Below are positions 12,970 to 23,993 of a stretch of DNA of 64,000 nucleotides, one piece after another. The position numbers were made by a program, and so were the translations under genes. Source of the DNA: Aphelocoma coerulescens. Taxonomy: Eukaryota > Chordata > Aves > Passeriformes > Corvidae. The notes beneath the pieces were generated by a model. The model saw only the letters and a list, made by a program, of their open reading frames with translations. It had not been told where the DNA came from and did no database searches. Numbering within the stretch: the first letter of the stretch is position 1; every line of letters starts with the position of its first letter. The DNA lies in the NCBI RefSeq assembly GCF_041296385.1, contig NC_091017.1, positions 78,483,055 to 78,547,054 of the forward strand. Direction: 5' to 3'.

Positions 12970-13102
12970 AACCACGGAATTTTTGGGGATGGAAGGGATC
13001 TTAAATCCCATCCTGCCCCCTGCCACGGGCAGGGACACCTCCCACTATCCCAGGGTGCTCCAAGCCCCATCCGGCCTGGCCTTGGGCACTGCCAGGGATG
13101 CT
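12970..13102 (-). mobile_element. CR1: CR1 3' fragment
   Basis: GGATGGAAGGGATCTTAAAT, GGGCAGGGACACCTCCCACT and CTGGCCTTGGGCACTGCCAG. Faces a plus-strand copy 40 bp to the right. Confidence 0.9.
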
Positions 13103-13139
13103 GGAGATGGATGAGGTGAGTCCAGGCCCTTGGAAACAA

Positions 13140-13242
13140 AAGGGGCTTGGAGCAACCTGGGATGGTGGAAGCTGTCCCTGTCAGGGGCTTTGGGATGAGA
13201 TGGGCTTCAAGGTTCTTTCCAAACCAAACCATTCCATGCCTC
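13140..13242 (+). mobile_element. CR1: CR1 3' fragment, inverted partner
   Basis: GGGGCTTGGAGCAACCTGGG, then TTCCAAACCAAACCATTCCA, ends in the CR1 tail. Confidence 0.88.
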
Positions 13243-14769
13243 CATGAAGACATTAAAGGTGGATTTTTCACCGCTGGCTGGCTGCAAGCCACCCTTCCCC
13301 CTGGGAATTCCTGTGCTTCCCACAGCTGGGAATGCTGCTGAGATCCCTCCATCCACCACCCACCCCGAGATGAACCTTCTCCCTCAGCCGAGCCATGGAG
13401 AATCCAACGGGATCCGAACTCCAGGTGCCGGGACACATGGACCACTGCACCAGCCCCCAGCCCGGCATGGGGTTTGGCCCATCGAGCACCAACATTCCCA
13501 ACCAATCCCACCAAGGATTGAATTCCTCACTGGAGTTTTGCATGCCTCAAGCCATTGCCTGTCCATAGAAAGGAGGATTCCCTGGAGCAGGATCTCTCTG
13601 AGCAGGAATGGGATGGGGTTGGGCATCATGGGCACCCAGGGAATGCTCAGCTCAGGTTCTTGGATCATGCTCTGCCCCAAAATCCCACTTTTCCGGCCTG
13701 TCCCTACATCCTGCCCTCACAGCAGATGGATTTAAGGGGACTTATCCCAGACTTATCCCAGTCTGTTCCCAGAAAGAGGCACTGGAGAGGTTTCAGAGCC
13801 CAGGCTGCGATGCCAGGGCCAGAAGCAAGGAAATTTCCACCTAGGAAATTCCAGCTGGGAATTTCCAACTCCAACAGCCACAGTTCCAATCCAGGGGCAC
13901 CGAGTCAGCCACTGCTCAGGCTCTTCCCACAACTTTCTGCTGCCTCCCATTCCAGTGGAGCCAAGGGCAGGAAAAGACTGGGATAAAGTTCTCTCACATC
14001 TCAATCCCGGGGAACCTCAGCCAGGATTTTCCTCTCTCCAGCCCATGGGGGTGTCTGATTCCCACCAAAAGCCAATCTGGGTGACAGATCTGAGGTTCCC
14101 ATGATCACTCCCTGTGAAGTGAACCCCACTGCCTCAGAAAGCCCCAAAGCTGTGCCCCAGCAAGGAAAAATCCCAGCTTCACGCGGGCTTGGGAATGCTG
14201 AGGGAGGAGCAGCCATTCCTTGGCAGAGGCTCCATCCCTCCGAGTGGGCAATATTAAGGATATTCACCCAAAAGTCAATTTTCCTCTTTTCTGTGGGTTC
14301 CTCCTGGTCTGAATCACGATCCTGTGGAGAAGGGGAAGAGCCAGAGGCAGGGAAAGAGGGAAGACCTGTCCCAACAGGACAGCCTGGAGGCTGCTGCCCG
14401 TCCTTCATCGGACAGATGGGAACAGGAACGCGCCTGGAGATCCAGTCACACCCCGGGCCCTGCCCTGGAAAACCCATGGCTTGGGCTTGGAAGAGCCTGG
14501 TGGGGCCGAGGGAAAGGTCAGAGCCAAGGATTTGAGGAGGATTTGAGGAGGAGAGGAGCCAAAAGCTGCCCTCAGCCAGGGATTTTGGCACAGGGAAACA
14601 TTCCCAGAGGAGCAAATGGTGGTGGTGGGATGGGGATGAAGCACCCCGAGCTCTGCACAGCCCTGAGGCCAAAGAGAGGGAAAAGAGAAGTCCCGGCTCT
14701 CCCCAGGACCTCCCAGCAGCTGCCTGGCCCCTCGGGATGGCTTCTCCAGGGGTGTGGATGGAGGACAAA

Positions 14770-15330
14770 CAGGGCCACGCTCCTCCCGTGGCAGCAACAA
14801 GTGCCCGGGGCCGCCAGGGGAGGAGAGACGAGGTGCCACCACTTCGCCGAGACCCGCGAGGGAGCGGAGGAGCGGCTCGGAGCCCCTCGGAGCTGGAGCC
14901 GACATCTGCAGCCGGTGGCTAATGAATACAAACGAGCGCCCCGTGCCCCGCCGGGGGGTCTTTAACACTTCACACGTCCCGGTGACAGTGAGCGATCATC
15001 CCCGCAGGCAGCTCCGCGTCCCGGGGCAGCGCCTCCGTCCCGGGAGATGAATGAGCGCCCGGCAGACGCGGCACCGCCGTCATTTGTCATTCCTGAACCT
15101 TTCGGGGAGCAAATCCCATTTGGCCGCCACCAGCGCGGGCTCGGAACCTGCGCTGGGCCCCGCTGGGTCAGGGAGGGGCGGCCGTGATGGATGCCTTCTC
15201 CCGGCTAATCGCATCCAGGGCCGGGCAGATATGGATGGGCTCCCGCCTTTGATCCATGGCGCTCTGGAGCGCTCATCCAATTAGTGGCCCACGGAATGCA
15301 ATTAGCGCGGCTGGAGGCACGTGGGGCGCG
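14770..15330. promoter_or_regulatory. CpG-island-like stretch with AT-rich, enhancer-like insert
   Basis: CpG dinucleotides are dense here (clusters around 14800-14900, 14935-15070 and 15120-15350) in contrast to the CpG-poor flanks. Embedded are the unique, non-repetitive blocks GGTGGCTAATGAATACAAAC and GTCATTTGTCATTCCTGAAC. There is no CR1 and no supported coding frame. It could be a promoter of an unannotated transcript or a conserved developmental enhancer; I cannot tell which. Confidence 0.45.
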
Positions 15331-15887
15331 GGATGGAGGGGCTCTCCGGCGGGAATGCGGCCCATTCCCACCTGGGATGCACCGGGAAACGTTGGGGAGG
15401 GAAGGAGGAGAAGTCCTGTTTATCCCGAGCAGTCCCATCCTGGTTTTGCCCCCACCACCCTCACCTTCGGTGCCACCCGGCTGGACCATCCTCACCCTCT
15501 CCCGGCATTCCCGAGAGCCAGTTTCCCATCCCGGATCCGGCTGCTCCACCTCCCGTGCCCGCATTTCTCAGCCTGCACCTCATGCATCCTCCTGGATCCC
15601 CTCCAGCCTCCCCGCCTTATCTCCCTCCTTATCACAAGCCGCGCTATCTCCGATCTGCTCCTCTCCCTTCTCACATTTATCTGCTCCCACAGCCTCCTTC
15701 ACCTGCGCTCTGCGGGCAAGTGGTGACAGCTGGCTCTTATCAGCTTCCTGCTGCCACCTTTCCCTCAGACTCCTCACTCCTGGGAACTTCGGTGCTCCTG
15801 CTCCAGCATCCACCTGCCCCCTCCTTCCCGGCTCTCGGGGCTGGCAGGTTCATTGCAGGAGTTTTTGGAGCCATGGCAGAAGAAAAC

Positions 15888-16072
15888 ATGGAATCACAGA
15901 ATGAAAGCCCATCCCATCCCACCCCATCCATGGGCAGGGACACCTCCCACTGTCCCCGGATGCTCCCAGCCCCAGTGTCCAACTGGGCCTTGGGCACTGC
16001 CAGGGATCCAGGGGCAGCCCCAGCTGCTCTGGCAATTCCAGCCCAGCCAGGAATTCCTTCCCAAGATCCCAC
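15888..16072 (-). mobile_element. CR1: CR1 3' fragment
   Basis: CATGGAATCACAGAATGAAA, CATGGGCAGGGACACCTCCC and GGGCAGCCCCAGCTGCTCTG. Confidence 0.9.
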
Positions 16073-16384
16073 CTGATCCATGGGACACAATGGGAAAGTG
16101 ACCCCACGGGCATCTCCCGGTCCCAAACCTTCTCCTGCCCTATTCCTGGGGCTCCCGGGAGGAGGCAAATCCCATGGAGTCAGACTCACCCGACAGCTCC
16201 GCTTCCCTGCAGCCTCAGCCGATCCCATCAGGAAGGAGGTGAGGAGGTGAACCGAGGTGAGGGCAAGAAGGGACAGAGACAGCAGGAAACGAACGCTCGG
16301 GAGCAGCTGCTGGAAAATGTTTGTCTCACCTGGCTCGGAGAAAATCAGGAAGAAAGAGAAACCTCCCTGCTTGGGGTGGCTTGT

Positions 16385-16474
16385 GGGGTGCTTGGGGTGT
16401 CCTTGGCAGGGCCAGGAGCTGGACTGGGTGATCCCTGTCCAACCAGGATATTCCCTCATTCTGTGATTTGATGG
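16385..16474 (+). mobile_element. CR1: CR1 3' fragment
   Basis: GGAGCTGGACTGGGTGATCC, CCAACCAGGATATTCCCTCA and TTCTGTGATT tail. Confidence 0.85.
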
Positions 16475-16748
16475 AAACTGGGCTGGCAACGCATCCCGGG
16501 GCAGGAATGACGGCTCAGTGCTGGGCTGGGGGTGTCCCGAGGACACGAGGGGGGACAGCGCTGGTGGCCGAGCCAGACGAGGGACCTTGGGGAGCCACAG
16601 GGCCCTGGGGAGGTTTGGCCCCGCTCTGGGCTCTGATTTAGGGCCTGGCCACACCCAGGGTGACATCGGTGCCACTGCAGCATCCCAAATCCCTGCCCCA
16701 AAAGCCACCCGTGCTGCACTCCCTGATCCCTGATCCGGGAAGGTCTGA

Positions 16749-17048
16749 GATCCACTGGTCCAGGATGATCTCAGGTCCATTGATCCAGGATGACCTGAGA
16801 TCCACTGGTCCAGGATGATCTCAGATCCATTGATCCAGGATGATCCAAGATCCACTGGTCCAGGATGATCCCAGATCCACTGATCCAGGATGACCCGAGA
16901 TGCACTGGTCCAGGATGACCTGAGATCCACTGGTCCAGGATGATCCCAGATCCACTGATCCAGGATGATCCCAGATCCACTGGTCCAGGATGACCCGAGA
17001 TCCACTGGTCCAGGATGATCCCAGATCCACTGATCCAGGATGACCCGA
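16749..17048. repeat. Minisatellite, 12 x 25 bp
   Basis: Twelve 25-bp units of the form GATCCACTGRTCCAGGATGA plus five bases fill exactly 300 bp. Units carry either TGGTCC or TGATCC, roughly alternating, so a 50-bp higher-order unit is partly visible. The open frame across it on the minus strand is an accident of the period and lack of stops. Confidence 0.95.
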
Positions 17049-17716
17049 GATCCCTTCCCACCATCTCCCACCGGGCTCCCATGGCACGGGCCACATGCCA
17101 CCCCCACTGCAGGACATCTCCATCTCCCACCTGGAGCACACCCGGAGCATCCAGGTTGTTCCTGGCACGGCCCAGCTCCCAAAATCCACCCGGAGAAGGG
17201 GATGGGGTAACACACAGCTCCTTAACGCAGGCACTGGGGGGGTTTCCTGGAATTTTAGGTCCTCCCTGCAGCTGCTGTGGAGGAGATGGAATTTTCCCTT
17301 TGCTCCATGGTGGCCATTACCAGGAAACACCAGGAATATCCTGGTTAAATCCAGGGGGTCCCCACCCTCCTCCTTCCCTCTCTTGTGGGGAAAGGCCCCT
17401 GGAGAGGTGGAGTCACCAAGAGCTCCAGGGAATGTTTTCCTTCCCACTGCTCCAAATCAACACCTGGGAATCCCTGCCCCAGCATCTGCCAGAAACCAGA
17501 AGGGATAAACAGCTTAAAAATGGGATTTAGAGAAACTTGTGGAGTACAATCCAGGATTCTTTGCTATCCCAGCCCATGGGTATTCCCTAAATCCTTCATC
17601 CTCCACAAAACCCACATCATCTGCCTGAGCCCTTCCATGGAACCTCCCCATCGCCCTTCCCAGGGGGGGCAGGACCCCCAAATTCCCCCCATCCCGGTGT
17701 TCCCAGCATCTCCAGG

Positions 17717-17906
17717 ATCCTGGAATGGTTTGGGTGGGAAGGGACCTTAAATCCCATCCCATTCCATGGGCAGGGACACCTCCCACCATCCCAGGCTGCT
17801 CCAAGCCCCAGTGTCCAGCCTGGCCTTGGGCACTGCCAGGGATCCAGGGGCAGCCCCAGCTGCTCTGGCAATTCCAGCCCAGCCCCTCCCCACCCTCCCT
17901 GAGAGG
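17717..17906 (-). mobile_element. CR1: CR1 3' fragment
   Basis: GGAATGGTTTGGGTGGGAAG followed by the CATGGGCAGGGACACCTCCC and CAGCCCCAGCTGCTCTGGCA blocks. Confidence 0.92.
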
Positions 17907-18124
17907 AATTTTTTGATAGAAACCAATTAAAATCCCCTCAAATTTGGTCAAAACTTGGCTTCCGCTCAGGGCAATGAGGGAGGGTGGGATCCAACGCCCA
18001 TCCAGGGATTTTCTTCCCCTTGGATCCCCCCCAAATCCGGCTGTGTCCAGCAGCCAGGTGTCCAAAGGAGATGTTGGATTTTATCACTGACGGGATTTAG
18101 GGGTCGGGTTTTTCCACGGGGATG

Positions 18125-18415
18125 CACAGAGCCGCGGGAGGCATTAATGAAACAGTTAAATGCTGTATTTGTTTAATTGGAATTACACCAGGATAAATGT
18201 CCAACATGCTAATTTCTAACAGAATAGAACCTGTAAACCATGCAGTCCTTTCTCCGACCATTCCAGCTCTTTTTCCTCTCGGAATCAGTAGCTCTGCTAG
18301 TGAGTTTTAAGGAAAAAAAAACCAACAAAATTCCCTTTAAAGTTAAACCTAATTGCTAAATTTCCCCCTTATTGTGCAACGACTTGTGCAAAAAAAAGCT
18401 GTTTCCACCACCTCA
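18125..18415. promoter_or_regulatory. Candidate conserved non-coding stretch
   Basis: About 290 bp of unique AT-rich DNA (TTAATGAAACAGTTAAATGC, TTTAATTGGAATTACACC, TAAACCTAATTGCTAAATTT) lies between GC-rich repeats. This texture is common in vertebrate conserved elements near developmental genes. Conservation cannot be seen from one sequence. Confidence 0.35.
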
Positions 18416-18520
18416 GTTCCCAAAATCAGGTCCTTCCGCCCCAAAATAAATGGGAAAAGGCAACCCCGGCAGCCGGTGGACAGGGAGGCACGGGATGGGA
18501 CGTGGGATGGGATATGGGAT

Positions 18521-18536
18521 GGGGGGGGGGGGGGGG
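18521..18536. repeat. Homopolymer run of 16 G
   Basis: An uninterrupted G16 follows a GGGAT/GGGAC-rich lead (18490-18520). It could form a G-quadruplex, and its length is likely polymorphic or error-prone in sequencing. Confidence 0.95.
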
Positions 18537-20344
18537 TTTTCCTGGCAGAACAAAATCCGAGGGATGAACCAAGGCAGGGAGCAGCTGGGCACTGTCAGGG
18601 TTCCAGAATGAGCTGCCCATGGAATTTTTGGGGAGCTGCAGGTGGGGATGGATCCCAGCTCCGGGAAAAGCTTCCCAAACCCAGCCCTGGGGGCAAGAGA
18701 GGGGCTGGAGACTGAAGCAGCAGCTTTGGGGTGAAGCAAAGCCCCCCCTGAGCTCCCCCCCCTCCATCCCGGTGCTTTTGGGGTGAATCCCGGCCAATCC
18801 CGGTGTGCTGGGGTTGCTTCCCTCCGATCCACAGCATTCCCAGTGCATCCTGCATCACTGGGGATGGGATTTATGGGAGTTGTGCTCCCTGGGAGCTGCC
18901 AGCAGTAGGATAAACAAGGAATCGTGCTGGGGGGGATACAAAGGGTCTCCAGACCCCATGGAATTGTAGGAAAAATGGGACAGAGATCCCAAAAGCCCCA
19001 GGGATGAGACACAAATCCAACCGGAGCGTGGGACGGTGTTTGGATGCTCCAAACCCTTCCATGGTCCACAAAAGCACCAAACCCAACCCAGAACTAACGG
19101 GAAAAACCCGATGGAGGCAGGGAACACCCAAGGGGGAGGAATCTCCACCTGGGATTTGGATTCCGGTTGGAATTTGATCCCAAAACTTCAGCACGAGGGA
19201 TGTGAGAGCAGCGATGGCCCTGGCTCCACCCCAGCACCTTCCAAGGAATTTGGGGCCACCATGACCCTTCCCACAGCTCCTGCCCAAAATTCCACCTTCC
19301 CCAATCTGGGAGAAAACAACCCCAAACCAGCATCATCCCAACACCTGCCATCCCCATCCGAGCGGGAGTTGGGGTTGGATCCGGAACAAAGTGCAAAATT
19401 CACTGGGAGCATCCGGCTCCAGCCTCAGGAATACCCAAAAATCCCAGGAAAACCCCTCCTTCCCTACAGAAAGGGCTCCTACAGAACACCCTACGGATGG
19501 GTTGGGCTGCGCATTCCCACTCTGGACACCTCATACAGGGTTATTCCCAACTCCTGGAATGCCTGAAGATGATGAAGAAGGAAAGAAGCTTCCCGGGAAG
19601 CCAAATTTGCCTTTTTTTTTTTTTTTGGTGTTAATATGATTTTTCTTCCCACTGGAAGCTGGAAAATATTTGCTGGACCCTGGAAAAATTACGGGATAAT
19701 CCAATTTCCTTAAAAAAAAAAAACAACCAAACCCCAGCCCCACTAAGGAATGTTCAGTGGATGTGGAGCGAGGTGTTAGAGCAGCGTTATTTATTTTGGG
19801 GAGTTGGAAATCTCGGATTCAGGTCCTGCCCCTGTTTCCCACATCCCCCCCCCCTTTTAAATTCCCAGCAGCGACCTTTCCCTCCTAAGCACTTCCATCC
19901 GTGTCGGAGGACACCCATCATTAGGAAGAGACTGGGAGGGGGTTTGGGATGCCTTCCAGGGGCTTTTTGGGCAATCTGTTTAAAAGATTCGTTTTATTTG
20001 GAAGGGATGGAGCCGCATCTCTCCGAACAAAAAGTTAATTGGGACCAGAGTCCCAAAATCCCATTTTTCATCCCGGGCTCTGACTTGCGGTTCCGGCTCT
20101 TGACCTCCCGAGATCAGGAACTCCCGGAAGCTCTCCCTTGGCTGGATTTGACTTTCCCAGCAGCAAATCCCGAGCGCCAGGAGCCGGTTTGGAGGATCCC
20201 AATCCTGGCCTCTCCAAGAAGAGCCTGAAGGAGCGAGGAAACCCATCCCAGGTCGCTGCTCTTGGGATTACAGCTCAGGGAGACGGGAAGGGGAGCCCAG
20301 CGTGGATTTGGGAAGGGTGGGAGCTGCCTGGAGCATCTGAAATG

Positions 20345-22068
20345 AGGCCTTGCCTCGGCTCTGGGGGGGATTTTATTGGGAATACCTCATGGAGTGAAAA
20401 GTGGAATTTCAGGATGGCGGCACAAAATCCCTTCCCTGTGTCCCGGGGTTTCTGCTCCTTCTCCCTTCATCCCACTCCTGGAATTCCTGTCCCTTCTCCC
20501 TCTGGGTCATGTCCAGAGGTGTCTCCAAAGCCGATCCCTTTCTGGCCACACTGACTCCAACTTTCCTTCACCTGCTGCTGTTCCCTTCATTCCTCTTCCA
20601 CATCCCTCAAAGAGGAGTTCACAAGGGATTCACCTCCCATCCCCCTCCAAAACCAAAGGAATTTTACATTTTCCCTCTTATTAATGAAAAGAATCCCTTG
20701 GTCCCTGCAGCTGGAGATGGCCGGCACAGGCCAAGGGCTCCAGGGGGTCATTCCCAACCGCGTTCCCGTTTAATTTTGGGATGGAGCCACATGAACCTTC
20801 TCCAAATGGAAACCAAAGAACAAGGAGGGAAGGGCAAACCTCATTCCCTCGGTGCATCCAGAGGGTCGGGAATGGGCACAGGAGCGGCACTTCCAGGGCT
20901 GCGACAACCACCGGGCAGATCTGAATTCCCCTCAAGGGTTTGGGAATGCGGCTGGATAATGCCAGGAATTACAGCCAGACGGGGTTAATGAGATGAGGAG
21001 GGTGAAAATCCCCCTCTGGAACCTGAATCCTGGGATTAAATCCCGGTGGTGGCGTTTCCCTCCTCCCCAAAACTGCCTGGTTTGAGCAGAGGATCTCTGG
21101 GCATCTTTGGGACAGCGGGAATTTTGTCCACAGGCACTTTGGAGCAGCGCTGCTCCCTGGGAAATCTCCCACTGCCTCCAGGAGATTCCCACCAGCTCAG
21201 CTCCAACCAGGGTGACCGAGAGAAGTTTTCCCCACGGAACCATCAGGAGGAAGGGAAAATGGGACACCAGCATGGAAAAGAGAGGAAAAAACTCCTCCTG
21301 GACACCAGGAGACCCCAGTGTGCCCTCCCCCCATCCCTGTGGAGCGTCCGTCCCCTCCCGCTCCTCCATCCATGGATGTGTCCAGCAGCATCCCAGCCCC
21401 GGAGCGGTGCCACAGGACACATTCCCAGCTTATCCTTTCAGCTCTCCCTTCCCAAATCTGATCAAGGAGGCAGCTCCAAACCCTTCTCCATGATCCCACA
21501 CCCCCTGGCAGGTCCCGGAGTGGAGCTCAGGGGTGATTATGGACACACGGGAAAGGGTCACGACTCCAGGGATTTGCAGCCTAACACGGAAATCAGCCCA
21601 CGGAGCGGGAAAAGAGGAGAAAAAACCCTGGGAAATCCCTTTTTCCTACCTAAATCCAAACCACAGGACACACTCAGGGTGACCCCCTTCCCCCTGCCCA
21701 GGAGAAGAACCCAAACCCACGGCTCTTCCCAGATTTTTGTGTTTTCCAAGGGAATAAATTAACAGAAGGAAGGCGGGACGATCCCTTCAATTTGGCTTCG
21801 ACAAAAAAAAAAAAACAATCCCAGTCTGGGTGTGAACTTCTCTCCCAGGCTCCAAGAATTCCCATCACTCTCTAAACCCCTGAAAATAGGAGTTGATCCA
21901 GGAGACTCCTGCCACCACCTCTTTTCCCGGGACCGTTCCACCGGGAGCGTTTTGCCGTCGGGGGGAGGCTCCGCCGAGACTTTCCGGGTGAATAAAAAAA
22001 TACAAATCTGCTCTCGGAGCGAGATTCCCGAGGTCCAGGCTGCGGGAAGGAAGGGGATCCCGAGTCCC
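20345..22068 (-). other. EXOC6B: EXOC6B 3' untranslated region (end uncertain)
   Basis: The sequence leftward of the TGA is non-coding and must begin the 3' UTR. Minus-strand polyadenylation hexamers are sparse: ATTAAA at plus 20769-20774 and AATAAA at plus 20372-20377. The latter is the first canonical hexamer met after the stop, so cleavage near 20345-20360 is a reasonable guess. No clear GU-rich downstream element is visible, and further AATAAA matches occur near 19990 and 19788. Just after the stop the transcript would be GC-rich and then contain a U-rich stretch. No CR1 copy interrupts the interval, which fits a conserved UTR. The extent is inference. Confidence 0.35.
20372..20377 (-). 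terminator. Candidate poly(A) signal AATAAA for EXOC6B
   Basis: On the minus strand this reads AATAAA, the first canonical hexamer about 1.7 kb after the EXOC6B stop codon. A weaker ATTAAA lies at 20769-20774. Usage cannot be judged from sequence alone. Confidence 0.3.
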
Positions 22069-22195
22069 TCAGGAGTGGTGGCTGTTGATGAGGCCGCGCA
22101 GCTGCTTGGCCACGGTGTCGATCAACTTCTGCTTGTCCCGCTCGTTTTTCCGGAATTGGGCGAAAACGTTGTTTTTCCTGCTGGTGTCCCGCATC
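22069..22195 (-). CDS. EXOC6B: EXOC6B terminal coding exon (partial gene, C-terminal end)
   Basis: Seen: on the minus strand an AG acceptor (plus positions 22196-22197), preceded by a pyrimidine-containing stretch, opens into 127 bp. The first base completes a lysine codon begun in the previous exon. The following 41 codons start MRDTSRKNNVFAQFRKNE and end LRGLINSHHS, with TGA at 22069-22071. Known: this matches the extreme C-terminus of the Sec15 family. The SHHS ending is how I remember EXOC6B, whereas EXOC6 ends differently. The protein is a subunit of the octameric exocyst, which tethers secretory vesicles to the plasma membrane; Sec15 proteins bind Rab GTPases such as Rab11 through their C-terminal region. 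The segment is lysine/arginine-rich and probably helical. The reading frame is intact with no frameshift, so this is a functional exon and not a processed copy: it is flanked by intron and its splice phase fits the upstream exon. The paralogue assignment rests on recalled sequence. Confidence 0.93.
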
Positions 22196-22579
22196 CTGCA
22201 CGGAGCACAGAGAGGTTATGGAGCAGGGATTGGGGATGTCCAGCGCTCAGAGAGGAGGATATGGAATTTCAAGGATCTACACCAATTTTTGGGGCATTTT
22301 TCAGGCTTTGAACCCCTCCGATCCCAATCGACGCCACTTTGGGGTCTCTCCCTAATTCCCAAATGCAGGAAATCCTAAATCCTCCCCCTTCCAAGCAGGG
22401 ATTTCTCCGTCTCCATGTCACCTTCTGCAGCGGTGATGGAATTTGAGGAGGAAATTTAAAAATCAGCCCGGAATCCACAGAATTACGGGGTCTTATTGAA
22501 AACGGTGCCTCGCGTGCACGAGACGCAGCTGGGAAGGTCTGGAGTTGTGAATTTTAAACATTACAAAATATTCCAGGGA

Positions 22580-22685
22580 ATCTGGGCATGTTTGGGTTGG
22601 AAGGGACCTTAAATCCCATCCATTTCCAGCCCCGTGCCGTGGGCAGGGACACCGTCTGCCATCCCGCTTTTCCCAACGAATACAA
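22580..22685 (-). mobile_element. CR1: CR1 3' fragment in last EXOC6B intron
   Basis: GTTTGGGTTGGAAGGGACCT and GTGGGCAGGGACACCGTCTG. Short and 5'-truncated, in the sense orientation relative to EXOC6B. Confidence 0.88.
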
Positions 22686-23914
22686 CACATAAATCATATC
22701 GATAGAAGTCATTTCTATTAAATGTAACACGGGATAATTTCCATCCCGGGAAGGAACCCAGCTGTTTGGAAGGAGCACGGCGTCTCCAGGAGGTCTCCAT
22801 AAATCCAGAGCCCAGCAGAGCAGGAGGTAGGAGGGGACCCCACATGCAAAGCTGGCAGAGGGGGGGTTTCATGCACTCCTGCATTCCCAGATCCGTATTT
22901 TGGGGGGAAGAGGGCTTGGGACATGCTCCAAGGGTGCTGGGAAGGGAAAAAATCCCACCAGGATCAACCTTCCCGCAGCTCCTGAAGGCACAACCTCCCA
23001 AAATCCAACCTGCAGGGGCTCAGCTCTCCCAAATGATCCCAGTTTGTAAATGACTTTCCCGGTAAATCAGATCTGGCAGAGGCTGAGGGCTTTGGATGCA
23101 TCCCATAATCCCAGGTTTTGGCTTTGGGGACCTAAATGAAGCTTTGAAGTGACAGGGACATGGCACTGGTAATCCCTGGGAAGTTGGCACTGGATCATCC
23201 CGAGGCTCTGGAGTCAACTGAGCACAACCCAAACCTCTCCAAACTTATTGGACACAATCAAAAATTCCAAGCTTTTCCAGGCTCCAGCCCTCCTAGAAAG
23301 AGCCACGGGGAATCTGAAATGTTCCCAAAAAAACACCCAGCTCAGAACTGGAATCCGGGATAACAACTTCATCCCAAAGGGGAATTGACTGGAGTTACCA
23401 GTGCCCAGAGACTCGGAATCTCCCAACAGGAACAGGAGAGCTTGGAGCACTTCCAGTCACCAAAACTGGGATTTTTTTTGGTTTTCCCTATTTTTCAGCT
23501 GGAGCAGGTTGGCAGCTGCTCCTCCAGGAGAACCGGGGAGCGACTGTGCCAATGCGAAGCGGAATTTGGAGTTGTCCAGGTCTTGCTATCATGGATTTTG
23601 GGATAAACAGCTCCAAACAGCTCCAGGAGATCTCCAAGCCCTTCCCCAGGAGAGCTGGGAGCTCTCCCAGTTTCCAGAGGGACATCAGAGGTGCTGGAAG
23701 TCACCCTGTACCTTTGGAAAGCTCTTCCCGTCCCTCTCCAGCCTTTCCACACACCGGGAATTTAGAGCACAACATCCCCTGCCCTAAGAGCTAAGACCTG
23801 CTCAGGTCCATGGAATGTTTTGGGAGCAAGGCACATTCCATGCAAGAAAACCTTGGGATGCGTTTGGATGACTGGAGAGGAGCTAGATGGATAAACCTCC
23901 GGATCAGAATGGCA

Positions 23915-23993
23915 AGGGATTGCAGCTGGAGCCCTGATCCCACAAAAAACCCTGTGGGTTTTTTGTGGGATCAGGGCTCCAGCTGCAATCCCT
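23915..23993. repeat. Perfect 38-bp inverted repeat with 3-nt loop
   Basis: The left arm 23915-23952 is the exact reverse complement of the right arm 23956-23993, separated only by TGT. Pairing stops immediately outside both arms. The arms contain ATCCCACAAAAAACCC and its complement. The right arm runs directly into the first unit of the neighbouring tandem array. Transcribed in the EXOC6B intron, it would form a 38-bp stem. Confidence 0.97.

Larger units (their letters stand above)
1..20344. other. Intergenic DNA downstream of EXOC6B
   Basis: No protein-coding exon could be supported here. The stretch carries CR1 fragments, three locally duplicated arrays, a CpG island and several unique AT-rich stretches, listed separately. 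Intervals such as 324-2850, 3490-4117, 4441-5330, 7573-9270, 10113-11676, 11791-12544, 13241-14769, 17049-17716 and 18421-20344 contain nothing recognisable beyond the prevailing ATCCC/GGGAT-rich texture. By human synteny (established knowledge, not visible here) the next gene leftward would be CYP26B1. Confidence 0.6.

Noticed and set aside
16749..17048. Regularly spaced repeats resembling a CRISPR array
   Set aside because: The units are contiguous with no unique spacers, and the genome is avian.
15740..17215. Open frame of about 490 codons on the minus strand
   Set aside because: It is built from the 25-bp minisatellite, two CR1 fragments and intervening sequence; no domain is recognisable.
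1..22068. CYP26B1 first exon in the intergenic region
   Set aside because: No frame resembling the CYP26B1 N-terminus or haem-binding region was seen on the minus strand.
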